Positions 1-11,257 of a DNA stretch of 64,000 nucleotides are shown here, in pieces. Source of the DNA: Drosophila pseudoobscura (lineage: Eukaryota > Arthropoda > Insecta > Diptera > Drosophilidae); the NCBI RefSeq assembly GCF_009870125.1, contig NC_046681.1, positions 9,127,001 through 9,191,000 of the forward strand, written 5' to 3'. Below the pieces are notes generated by a model that had not been told where the DNA came from, did not search any database, and worked only from the letters and a program-made list of their open reading frames with translations. The position numbers were made by a program, and so were the translations under genes. Each line of letters opens with the position of its first letter. The stretch's first letter is position 1.

Positions 1-100
1 ATATCTATCTGTTTATTCGATATAAATATAAATATATATTTATTTATTTGCAATTTTAATTGGGAAATTCTACAAAAAGTATTTAAATATTTAATTACAG

Positions 101-139
101 GTGGAACTCGAGGAATCGCTGCATAATCGCATTTCCTAG
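101..139 (+). CDS. Possible terminal coding exon (gene unidentified)
   Basis: A good 3' splice site (ttaattacag, ending at 100) is followed by 12 codons, VELEESLHNRIS, and a TAG. Codon use is typical and the peptide would suit the end of a coiled coil. The rest of the gene would lie to the left of the window. A competing reading is the minus strand from 210 to 136 (24 codons ending SQSMGEA and a stop overlapping the plus-strand stop); it has no convincing acceptor. I cannot assign either to a known gene. Confidence 0.3.
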   Translation: MELEESLHNRIS

Positions 140-1224
140 GCCTCGCCCATCGATTGACTTGTGTCCAGCAGCTCTGGGGTCCCCAAATCTTGTTGCTGGC
201 TTGGCGGCATCAATGTAAAACGATTATTTCGCCTTTCACATGAAGCTCGGACATGTACAGATAGAGAAATAGACAGAGGGGGGGTGGAGTTGGGGGGAGG
301 TATCGTGCAGAGGTGGCAGCAAAGCAGAGCGAGGCAGCGAGGCAGCATCAACTAATCGCCTAATGGTCACTTTGCAGATAATTACCAAGGCTTATAGTTG
401 CTTGTAGGATTAGGGCGCGGCGAAAAGGAGAACGCCAAATGAGGATGAACACGAGACAGTCGTGGCAGACGGCACGACTCAAAATCGGCGAAGGCTGAAG
501 CCCGGGCCACGACTGGGGGCATGCAACAAGCAAGCAAAAGGGTCATAACTAAGCAAAGGAAAAGCGCTGGAAAAGCAAAGGCAAAGCGCTGGCAAAAAAG
601 GAAGAAAAAAAAACGACAGTCCAGAGAAAAGAAAAAGAGAAACAAGAAAAGAAAGAGCGAGGCTTTAGATGCCCTTTTAGAGGTATCCCTACCTCATATC
701 CTTCAGATACTTGCTAGACCCTTTGGCAGGGTATGCGAAAAGCGAAGCAAGAGCCACAAAGCACTCGGACCGAGCAGAATGAATGCTCCAAATGAGTGTA
801 AATGAAGGAGGAGGAGCCCTTAAAGTGCAAACGAAGTGTTTAGGCTCGCTCCATCTCCGTTTCTCCTTCGGTTCGGTGTCTCTATGCTCCTTCTCCTTCT
901 CCAGGGACATCTGGCCGTCTCTAGGAGCCGGTCTAACTAAACCCAATTAGGTCACATTAGGATTTGCGTGGTTTAATTAACTCAAATTGGTGGCACGGAC
1001 TGCAAATACGCCCAAAACAGCCCTGCAGCCTGTCCTGGCCTGGCCGAAATCTATTTCCGTTTCCTCATCAGGGGATATATGGGGTTAACTGGTGGGCAGA
1101 CCCAAGACGTGGGCAGCAGATTATGGTGTGCAAGCAGTTACTTTAATAAGATGATTGGATGCCCCAACCTGGGGCTCAGGGGGTGGGGATATATAATATA
1201 TTCAACCACACAGTGGCCAGCGTT
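140..1224. other. Non-coding stretch, no gene seen
   Basis: This would be 3' UTR or intergenic DNA if 101-139 is a last exon. It has a lysine-rich open frame at 521-805 that only reflects A/G-rich sequence, and no splice signals or recognisable domain. Confidence 0.4.
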
Positions 1225-2125
1225 CAGCTTAGACGCCTTTAAAGTCTTTAAAAATGAATCGATCCTTGGGTTTTTTATTTTTATATATTTATAATTTTTA
1301 TTATAATTTTATATTTATTTATAATTTATTTTTTATTATATATTTATTTATTATTTATTTTTTATTATTTTTTTTATTTCAGGTACCGTAGTCATTATAA
1401 GTTATATAATAAAAATTACCTGGTAAAGATTATATTTCAATTTTTAGGTTTTTCTTCACTAATAATCATTATTTAATTTGTAATTTGATAATATTATAAT
1501 TATAATTATTAGGCTTATTATTATTACTATATTATTATTATAACTATATTATTATTATTATTATTATATAATAGACATGAAATAGGACTTCTTTAAGAGT
1601 TTTTAGCATTTTCAAAACCGCCTTTGGAATTTTGTACATTCATATTTTTTTAAAATATTTTTTATATAAATATTTTTACATATAAATGAAGTAGGGCCTT
1701 TTTGAGAGAGTTTTTTAGTATTTTCAAAACCTACTTTAGAATTTTTAGCATTAAAAATTTGTTTTTAAATATGTTGTATGTAAATATTTTTATATAGAAA
1801 TGAAATAGAGCTTTTTTAAGATTTTTTAGTATTTTCAAAACCCACTTTGGAATTTTTACATTAATAATTTATTTTTTAATATTTGGTATGTAAATATTAT
1901 TATATAGAAATTAAACGGGGCTTTTTTGAGAGTTTTTAGTCTTTTCAAAACCCACTTTGGAATTTTTAACATTACAAATTTTTTTTTTTATATTTTGTAT
2001 GCAAATATTATTAAATAGAAATAAAATATGGCTTCTTTAAGATTTGTTAGTATTTTCAAAACCCACCTTGGAATTTTTCACATGCATAAATAATTTTTTT
2101 GGAATATTTTCTATGTACATTGGGG
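1225..2125. repeat. AT-rich dispersed repeat with a 111-bp tandem array
   Basis: From about 1580 to 2125 the motif ttttcaaaacc recurs at about 1611, 1723, 1834, 1944 and 2055, a spacing of 110-112 bp. Each unit has the order tagaaatgaaata, ctttttaagagtttttag, ttcaaaacccactttggaattttta, then an AT-rich tail. The preceding part (1225-1560) is low-complexity AT. The same motifs in the same order occur at 28520-28865, next to a Tc1-like transposase tail, so the array probably derives from the flank of that element. No protein is encoded. Confidence 0.8.
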
Positions 2126-4060
2126 AGCCCCTAACCCCCTTAAAGATATTCCAAAACCCTGTAGAAAAGCGCCACAAAAACGTAATTGCTTTAACCTCTT
2201 TAAAGCCCCTGTCTTGGCCCACAATCCATAAGCTTCTATGCCGCCTTTGGCGCTTTGGCCCGTAATAAAAACAGGGAGCTCGGGTTTTTTTTTGTTGCAA
2301 TTGTGTTGCACGTGGCTTACTGGTAGCTACTGCTAGTGCCTTCGGTAACCGACTGCCACCGACAAAGGCAACACCGAAAAACTACTCGAGAAACAACTGG
2401 GCAAAGTGGACTTGAAAAAGTTCGAGCACTTGAGCGTCGTCAGCATGTGTAATAAAGGTTATTTATGTATATTTTATCGCCCCACCCACCGTGGCACACG
2501 GTGCCCCACCACCGTGCCACACCGCAGCACGCACTCGAGGCTTGTTTGAGTAGTTTTGGCCAGGTCTAAGATTTATTTTGGCCATCCTAGCCTGGCAATT
2601 AGATGAATGAAAAGTTGCTCATATAAATGCTAATTCCCCCCCTCCAGCCAAAAGAAGGAAAAGCGAATACTTTTTGGCCAAATTGCAATTGCAATTTAAG
2701 CTTCCTAGTTTTTTGGGGCCACGCCCCCCCTGGTAGTGGCAGCTCATTACGAACGGAGAACGAAATAAATTAAAATTCAAACGGTGACATGGAATTAAGC
2801 TCAAGGACCGGCGCCCTGGACCCAGGAGCACCTTGTGGCGCACTGTGTCGTAACGGAAGTAATAAGTGATAAAACGGAAAGACAAAGACCAAGTCGGAGA
2901 CGCAGAAGGACAAAGAACCAGTTGGAGCTTGGAGCTTGGAGATTGGAGCTTGGAGGCCGTGGCACGCCCATTCCGGATGCGCATGCAGTGGCAGAACTAT
3001 TGCCAAAGCTAATCGCAACGTGACGGTCTAAGAGAAGAAGAAAAAACACACACCTCCCTCCCCCCCCCCCCCCCCCCCCCCCCACCGTGGGGCGGGTTAA
3101 GGGCCAACGAATTGACATGCAGCAATCGACCTTTATTAAAAAGTTTTTTTTTTCTGCCAAAAACCTCACAAAAAACTAGTCAAAAATGTTTGCCCCGAAA
3201 GCCGAAATATTTGATGCCCTTAAAGATCCAGAAATACCAGAAAAATACAATATTTTTGTACTTAAAATGGGTTTTCCATGGATGGGATAATAATAATCTT
3301 TCATCTTTTGTGTCTATGGGAGAGTACCCTCTCTAAGGGTATAAAAAGAGATGGAAAAGCGGCCCGCAAGACGCAATATATATGGTAGAAAACTTCCACT
3401 AACTCTCCTGCCCCCACACCCCCCCTCACACATCTGAGGGTGACCCCTCGGGGTGCTGCTGGCAAACCAATAGAAAAAATGTTTGTTTGCGGCTGCCGTC
3501 AGGAGCAGCAGGAGCAGCAGTTGTCCTCCGCCTTCGAGAATTCAGCAAACCCGAACGATGACAAAAGCTTATTGACAGATTATTCAACTGTTGGCACATA
3601 TTGCCGCCATAGTTTGGCACCATCAGGGCAACGGGTGGGGTGGCATGCCACCAACAACAGCAACAACAGCAGCCACAGCCATCGACAAATCAACGGGCAA
3701 CGGGCGTACAAATCGACAAGCGTTTCAAGCAAATAATTAAAAAAGTTGCCAATATTAAAACGGAGTCACACACTGAGGAGACCCTCCAGAGCCCTCCAGA
3801 ACAGAACCCCAAGCGTTCCAGATGGAAGCTTCGTGTGCTTTAAATGCTTTTTCTGAGGAACCCTTAATGGGCAGTGGGAATTTTGCTTACAAAGAGCTTT
3901 CTTTCGTTGAAGAAAAAAGGGCGAATCGCTTTGAGTAATCGAAATAGGGTCTTAATGGTGTCTTTATATTAGTATTAAATAGTCACAGGTATGCGCACCA
4001 CCTTCATATATATACATAAAATAGGTATGTATGTATATGTAAGAAGGCTGTGCTTTCGGT
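2126..4060. other. Intergenic, with a 24-nt poly(C) tract
   Basis: No gene could be supported. A C homopolymer at about 3059-3083 and short CAG/CAA-rich DNA at 3500-3720 create spurious open frames on both strands. Confidence 0.5.
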
Positions 4061-4484
4061 CAGCTCGCGTCACTTATCCCGCTAGCGAGAGAGCGGAAAG
4101 CGCATCGCGAGAGCCCAAAGCGCATTGCGAGAGCAGAGATCGCATCCCGAGAGCGCGAGAGCGTTCGTCACAGAGGCAGGCCGACGCCCGAGAGAGGACT
4201 TTCAGTGCTTAGTGGTCAGCCTTCGGCTTTATCAGTTGTCTCATCAGTTGTCCGTCGCAAATGCTGTAACCTTTAATTATCATTAAAAACCATCCCAGAA
4301 CTATTGTGATTCTTTTACACTAAATACCAATTAGCAATGTATTAATTAATATTCCTACATACGGGGATGTATGTCCTGAATGAATGTGCTCGTATATGAC
4401 ATTATTTTCGATTTTATATAAAACAGGATCTCCCAGAAAACCAACAAATCTGCCTGTTGAGAGTCCCGCAAAAAGCCCGCCAAC

Positions 4485-5060
4485 GGATCGCTAGCGAGAC
4501 TTTTGCTCTCATGCTAGACTTTTTATCGCTTGAGAGATTTTTGGTCGCTAGCGAGACTTTTGATCGCTTCCGAGACTTTTGCTCGCTTGCGAGACTTTTG
4601 ATCGCTTGCGAGACTTTTGATCGCTTGCGAGCATTTTGATCGCTTGCGAGCATTTTGATCGCTTGCTAGACATTTGCTTGCTTGCGAGACTTTTGATCAC
4701 TTGCGAGCATTTTGATCGCTTGCGAGAATTTTGCTCGCATGCTAGACTTTTGATCGCATGCTACACTTTTTATCGCTTGCTAGACATTTGCTCGCTTGCG
4801 AGACTTTTGATCGCTAGCGAGACTTTTGATCGCTTGCGAGACTTTTGATCGCTTGCGAAACTTTAACTCGCTTACGAGACTTTTGATCGCTTGCGAGACT
4901 TTTACTCGCATGTGAGACTTTTGCTCGCTTTCGAGACCTTTCCTCGCATGCGAGACTTTTGATCGCTAGCGAGACTTTTGATCGCTTGCGAGGCTTTTGA
5001 TCGCTTGCCAGCTCGTTTGCGGGCTTTTTGGCGGGCTTTTTGGCGGGCTTTTTGGCGGTG
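4485..5060. repeat. 19-bp minisatellite plus short 13-bp array
   Basis: About 27 imperfect copies of gagacttttgatcgcttgc run from 4485 to about 5010. Variants change cttgc to ctagc, catgc or cttac, and gagac to gagcat. The array ends with three copies of a 13-bp unit (gcgggctttttgg) at about 5020-5056. A degenerate purine version (gcgagagc motifs) lies just upstream at 4075-4190. Because 19 is not a multiple of three, all three frames cycle, which explains the repetitive peptides in this area. Confidence 0.9.
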
Positions 5061-5955
5061 CTGTCATAAATGATAGTTCCACTGCCACAAATTGAACATC
5101 ACACACACATATCCATCGTATTTCCCTCATCTACGGGTCCAAATGCGAGCGTTTTGTCCGGTTGAGTCTCGCTTTTGTGAACGTTTGGTTTGCGGGGAGT
5201 AGACATTTGTAGACCAATATTATTCGAATATTATACACAAATTCCGAATCCCTTTTTCTTATTCCCTATGATTTGTGGCCTGTGTTCTTTTTCACAAGGT
5301 AACCGCTAGTCTTTCGGCCCTTTAAAAGCCCCTCAAAGAACTTGTATCTGTTATTCTTGTTGCCAGCACTTCGTGTGCTTGGTGTTATAATCGGTCAATT
5401 GCTGCGGCCAGGGACATCAACTGTCCTCCCCTCATCCCCCCCCCCCCCCAACCCTCTTTTCGCCCGCAGCGAAGTGTCTGTGTGTCCAACCGTATCCCAG
5501 TTTCAGTTCCAATCCCAAACCCAATCCCAGCTCAGTCGCTGTCGCAGTCCCAGCACGGTCTGATCCCCTTTCCACCCCCCTCTCCCCCCACTCCCTCACA
5601 GCACTCAAACACATGCGGGAAAAGCTTTCAACTGCTTTATTGCTTCTCTGAAGCTGAAGTTTTTCTATAAAACTCAATATCTCTCTCTCGCTCTCTCTCG
5701 CTGTCTCTTTCGCTCCTCTCAGTAAATATGTACGTATAAAACAATATGAGATATGTTCGGTATTTGATGTAATACCCTTTTTCGAATGGCAACTGCTGGA
5801 TTCTAAGGGATTTTGTGGGGAATTTTTAAAAATATTCCCTTTTTTAATTGGAAAATGTTCGATATCTAAGAATAATTTGGGGACTCCTTTTTGGGTTTTA
5901 TTTTTTTTGTAATACCACCAGAGTATTCCCCACTTCATTATGGTTCTCCTTCCAT

Positions 5956-5992
<37 letters not shown>

Positions 5993-8724
5993 TTGCTTAT
6001 GTGGGTGAAGATATACATCGTCGATTGTTTTGGCATATTGCGCAATATTTGCACAAGCAGCATTGTGGCAGTGTTGCAACTGTATTGAGGCGGCCTTCAT
6101 CTTTCCGGCCACTTGGCCGACACACACACACACACACACACACAGGTAAAGAAACTGCAGGTTCGATCCATACCCATTCCCAAGCCCATTCTTGTTCCCA
6201 TTCCAGACAGTCCCATTGCAATTGCAATTGGGTTGATTCATGAGCCAAATCTAATAAGCATTAGGCAGCGTCTGTCTCTATATCATCCACTGTTCCTGCT
6301 CCACTCCCCTGGCAGGCGACCATAGGGTTCAGGGACCACAAAAGCCCAAAGAGCAAATGCACAAAACCAAAAACCAATGAAAGAATAAGGAACCAAAAAC
6401 AACAAAAAAAACACACGGACACAGGCACAGAGAGAAACCGAAATGAATGAAGGAAATTCAAACAGTTTTTCCGAGAGTTGCCAAAACCGTTTTCTTCTGA
6501 CCAGCAAACACACACACACACATAGATAGAGAGAGAGAGAGAGCAAGAGAGAGTGGGAGAGAGAGAGAGAGAGAGAGAGCGTGCGAAGAAGAACGAGTGA
6601 ACCAGTGAAAAACAAATCAAGTTGAAGTTTTCTCATTTCCATAACTAATGCAAAAATCCAATTTCTTATGCAAACATAAAATTTTCCACTCGCAATGGGC
6701 TCTGGTGGTGCTGCTGCTTGGCGATGGCCTCCCCCCCGCTCCTCTCTGGTGGGTGGGAGTGGGGGCGATGGGTGGGTGGGGGGGGGGGGGGGGGGGCATG
6801 CATGCATACTATAAAATTCAGGTCAAGCAAACCATAAAATCATTCATCATTTTCGTGTAAGTGTTGGCCAACACACGTACAAACAAAAACACTCACAGAT
6901 ACACACTCACGCACACACATATGAATCTTAGAATCCTTGCTAGAGTTCCTGCGTGTGTGTGTGTGTGTGTGAGAGTCCTGTGGTGGCTTTAAAAAAACGG
7001 CCGACGTTCGCATTTCCACAATAAAAATCAAGAAGGAAACACAAGCCCCACCCATGAGTAGCCCTCCCCCCCCTCCCCACCCGAAATATAAAACAAAATA
7101 AAAATAAAAATAATAATAATGACGCTTGCCACCCCTCCCCCCCGAGAGATATCTGTGTGTAAAAGAGAGACAGGTGACAAGGGGCCTAGACCAGACTCGC
7201 ACTCCCCCTACCAGCAGGGACGTCACACATAGACATTTGCATGCACTGAAAGAAAATAGAAGAAGCTAATGGTTGGTAAAAGGAGTGAGAGAGAGAGAGC
7301 TGTTTCAAACCTTCGAAACTGAGGGCGGTACCAAAATCTATAAGGACTGGTTATATTTTGGTTTATTGAAAATTATTGTGGTAGCAATATTTGAATTTAA
7401 ATTTTTTGCCATTTTTCCAAAAATTAATAAATGTTCTCGCCTCCTCTGGTAATTCCCCAGCAAAACCCTATCCATTTGCCTCCTCAATTTGTTTACCTTT
7501 TTTTCTCTCTGTGTAGACGGTTAAAATCGAGGGCGAGGCAAGGGATAAGTGTCAAAAGAATTTGGCAATGCCTCGCTCGTTTCCCACTCACACCCTACAG
7601 CCGTCTCTCTCTCTCTCTCTCTCTCTCTCTGCTATGCACATTTTTTATGCGTGTGTTTGTTTTAATGGTAAATAGGTTCCAATCGCCCACACTCTGCCGA
7701 CGGGAAAGCAGCTTCCCCCCACCCCCTGCCTGCGTAGGCAATTTAAGCTTTGCTGACTCGACCGCCAAGGCATCTCCCTCTCTCTCTCTCACCCTGCCTC
7801 ACCATCTTTGTCTCCTTCTTGCTGCTTAATTTTTATTTGTATGCCGCCCTCACACACTTATTTATCAGAATTTATTGGTGTCTACCTCAGAGAATAGATA
7901 AAAAGAAGAGGAGAAGAAAAAATAGGAGCCTAAAGAAAAGCATAATAAAAGTTCAATTTAAATTCGTTTCGAATTTTTCTATTCGCCTTTTGCTATCTTA
8001 ATTGCCGTCAATATTGCCCACAAATCAAATAAATTATACTCGCACTCGGGAATTTCGTTGCCCGCAATACGATACGATACTCTCAAGTAAATTGAAAATT
8101 GCTTTTCTTCGATCTAAATAAATCTTGTTAAAAACTGATAAAAGTATCCATTGAAAAGTCTGTGCTTTAATGGTGTTTTAGATCTGGTGTGGGATATGGA
8201 AATATCTTACTCAGAATTTAGTTTTTAGAATATTCCTTAAAAACGATTAATACGACGCTTTTTCATTGATTTTTGTTAATATACTACGAAAGTAGTGAAT
8301 TTTCTATGTTTTCTACATGGACTGCTACTTCTACTACATTTTACATGACACAACTCGATCCGCTTACTTGAGCCTGCACCCCGGGCTTGAGCGCTTCTCT
8401 ACCACTCAACATCCTCTCCATTCCACTCACACCCACAGGTGGCCGCAACAGCAAAGAAGAGCCGAAATATTCGAAGAATTCTTTCTCATTTTTATTAGAG
8501 AAAAAGAACCCTGCGATGCATCTAGTACATATGCATAAAATCTTATAATAATTAGAAACAAAATAAAATTATCAACAGTAAAAAACAACATCAAATCTCT
8601 CGTCTTTTTTCAGACTTACCAAAATTCTTCTTCCGTTGGCCCAAATTGTAGGCAGATATATTCAGGGTGAGGCACCAGAGGGCGGAAGTTCGGGTGAACA
8701 CAAGAAACGGGAGATAGTCAGGGA
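5061..8724. other. Gene-free stretch rich in microsatellites
   Basis: Simple repeats include (GT)n at about 5958-5992, (AC)n at 6120-6144, (GA)n at 6523-6580, poly(G) at about 6779-6796, (GT)n at 6952-6972 and (CT)n at 7605-7630. Long open frames here, such as minus-strand 5432-6241, run straight through these repeats and have no domain. Confidence 0.6.
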
Positions 8725-9330
8725 ATGCCTCACCCCGCCACGAACTTCACTTGGAACGAGAGCTCTCAATCCGTTTTGATTCTCTTCTTCGCTGCCGCCC
8801 GCTACATCGAGTAATGGGAGTGGGAAAGGGACAAAACTTGACGAATTTTCAAGCACGCACACACACACACATTGCTGGAACTCAGGAGATCAAACGAAAA
8901 AAATAAACGGGACAACGGAAAATAACACGTTTTTAATTTTTACACATGAAAAAAACAGAAATTATACAAAAATAATATGTTTATCTGCATATATATCAAA
9001 TATATCACAAATTGCCGCACTTTTCCTTCGTTGAGCTGCACTTTTGTCGCCATTCTGCCTCTTATTGCGCCCCCGCCCTTGGCCAAACACATTTTCTTGC
9101 CCTATAACACCTTTTTATGTACATTTATCCCCGCATCACTACACTTCATACGACATTTTTCCCGATGGATTTTTCACCATTTTCCGGATTTTCATGGGTA
9201 GAAACGCGGAGCCGACTTCCGAACGCGCGCTTTGACCGGTTGAAAAAATGAAAGTGAGAGCGAAGCAAATGCATTTGTTCTTTGATCTCCTTTTTCTGCT
9301 CCTATTTTCTCTCTCTCCCACGCTCTCTTC
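8725..9330 (+). repeat. Left arm (A) of a large inverted repeat
   Basis: This roughly 600-bp block matches the reverse complement of about 10640-11257 almost end to end. Shared landmarks in order are a gcctcaccc-type outer edge, cacttggaacgagag, ctgccgcccgctac, an (AC)n stretch, cacaaattgccgcactttt, cgcccccgcccttggcc, and gaacgcgcgctttgaccgg. The arms differ by scattered substitutions and small indels. It could be one terminal repeat of a foldback-type DNA element or a duplicated non-autonomous element; no transposase was found between the arms. Confidence 0.8.
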
Positions 9331-9339
9331 AGCTACTTT

Positions 9340-9825
9340 TGCGAAAACGAAACGAAAAAAAAGCCAGACAACGGAAAAATAAAACCATTTATGTTTTCAC
9401 ACATGAAAAAAAAGAAAATATGCAAAAAAATATGTTTATCTGCATAAATATTTAATATATACAAATATATCACAAATTAGCGAACTTTTCCTTCGTCGAA
9501 CTGCATTTTTGCCGCCATTTTGCCTCATTCTGCCTCTTATTGCGCCCCCGCCCTTTATACCACACATTTTCTTGATTTAAGACACTTTTTCTGTAAAATT
9601 ATGTCTTATCACTGCACCACTACACTGCACTTCACTTCACACACCTGCGCGACATTTTTCCCGATGGATTTATCACCATTTTCCGCATTTTCATGGGTAG
9701 AAACGCGGAGCTGACTCCCGAACGCGCGCTTGGGCCGGTTGAAAAAATGAAAGTGAGAGCGGTGCAAATGCGTTTGTTCTTTGATCTCCTGCTCTTTTGC
9801 CTATTTTCTCACTCTCCCACTCCAA
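9340..9825 (+). repeat. Partial direct copy (B) of the inverted-repeat arm
   Basis: It repeats the inner ~480 bp of arm A in the same orientation: acaacggaaaa, atgtttatctgcata, cacaaattagcgaactttt, cgcccccgccctt, cccgatggattt, aacgcgcgctt, ggttgaaaaaatgaaagtgagagcg. It is more diverged from A than A is from the right arm. Confidence 0.8.
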
Positions 9826-10464
9826 TTTGAGCATTCGGTCGTTTTTAGGTGAACGAACCGTAATAGATGAGAGCAGAAGCGCTCTCTTTTTGCTTTTGCA
9901 AAGTGTGTTTGTGTGTGGAGTTGCTTTAGCTTATGCTCTAGACGGGGGTGGGGGGAGATGGGCAGTGCATTGATGAGATCATCAGTAAAGAAAAGGTAAA
10001 TTAATTTGAAGACTTGCAGCGCGTCGCTGAGAGGATCTAGAACCGGCATCTCAAAGCTGAGAAAAAAGTAAAAAGCGTCATTGCTTTTGCTATGTGCGTT
10101 TGTTGTTGGTTCTATCGTATATTGTTCACTGTCAATGCTCTGTGGGGGTGGTATGGGGAGGTGAGGAGTGCGTGCATGGTATTTTAAGCGTTCAAGATTA
10201 TTCCTATTCCAGTTAATCCTCTCTTCTTGCTTCACGTGTTGTCTGGGAATTGACCTAAAGCGGGAGTGAAAAGTTAAGAGCGCACCTTTGCAGAGAGGAT
10301 CTAATCGCGGCCATGATGAAATTAGCGCCTTGTATAATTTCGTCATCCTCCTTGTCTTCTTCCTCTGTTACTGCAAAGAGTGATCAAAAGAGTGTTGGAG
10401 TGGGGGTGAGAGTGAGATGGCGAGACTGCTGAGAGAGTTACAGTGCGCGGTGTACGCGCAGCGC

Positions 10465-10585
10465 TTGGTAAAATTACTCAATTTATTTAAATTAATTGAT
10501 CGCTCCTTGTAAAATTACTTAATATAATTTAAATAATTTATCTCTCCTTGTGAAATTACCTAATTTAATTAAATTAATTGATCTC
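10465..10585 (+). repeat. Short tandem repeat, three ~50-bp units
   Basis: The motif cttg(t/g)aaaattac(t/c)(c/t)aat followed by atttaaattaattgatc(g/t)ctc occurs three times in a row inside the spacer of the large inverted repeat. Confidence 0.7.
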
Positions 10586-10639
10586 TCTTCGCAGCAGCAG
10601 AGAATGAAGGCAAGCAGTAGAGTTAAGCATAAGCAAAAA

Positions 10640-11257
10640 TATCGGAGAGAGCGTGGGAGTGAGAGCAAATATAAAGAGGAGAAGAAGAGCATAGAATCAA
10701 CGCATTTGCTTCGCTCTCACTTTCATTTTTTCAACCGGTCAAAGCGCGCGTTCGGAAGTCGGCTCCGCGTTTTTACCCGTGAAAATGCGGAAAATGGTGA
10801 AAAATCCATCGGGAAAAATGTCGTATGAAGTGAAGTGTAGTGATGCAGAGATAAATGTACATAAAAAGGTGTTTTAGTGCAAGAAAATGTGTTTGGCCAA
10901 GGGCGGGGGCGCAATAAGAGGCAGAATGGCGACAAAAGTGCAGCTCAACGAAGGAAAAGTGCGGCAATTTGTGATTTATTTGATATACATATGTATATGC
11001 ATATAAACATATTATTTTTTGTTTAATTTCTGTTTTTTTACGTGTACAAATTAAAAATGTGTTATTTTCCGTTGTCCCGTTTATTTTTTTCGTTTGTTCC
11101 AGCAATGTGTGTGTGTGTGTGCGTGCTTGAAAATTCGTCAAGTTTTGTCCCTTTCCCACTCCCATTACTCGGTGTAGCGGGCGGCAGCGAAGGAGAGAAT
11201 CAAAAGGGATTGAGTGCTCTCGTTCCAAGTGACGTTCGTGGCCGGGCGAAGGCGTGA
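10640..11257 (-). repeat. Right arm (C) of the large inverted repeat
   Basis: This is the reverse-complement partner of 8725-9330. The outer ends differ (gcctcaccccgccac against gccttcgcccggccac). I could not see an unambiguous target-site duplication outside the arms, so the element's boundaries are approximate. Confidence 0.8.

Noticed and set aside
4485..5010. CRISPR-like regular repeats
   Set aside because: The 19-bp units are directly adjacent with no unique spacers and the DNA is eukaryotic. It is a minisatellite.
6160..6180. GGTTCGATCC, resembling a tRNA T-arm or B box
   Set aside because: No matching A box, acceptor stem or anticodon arm at the right distances.
5432..6241. 269-codon open frame on the minus strand
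   Set aside because: It runs through (GT)n and (AC)n microsatellites and pyrimidine tracts. The peptide is low-complexity HTHTHT and CVCVCV stretches.
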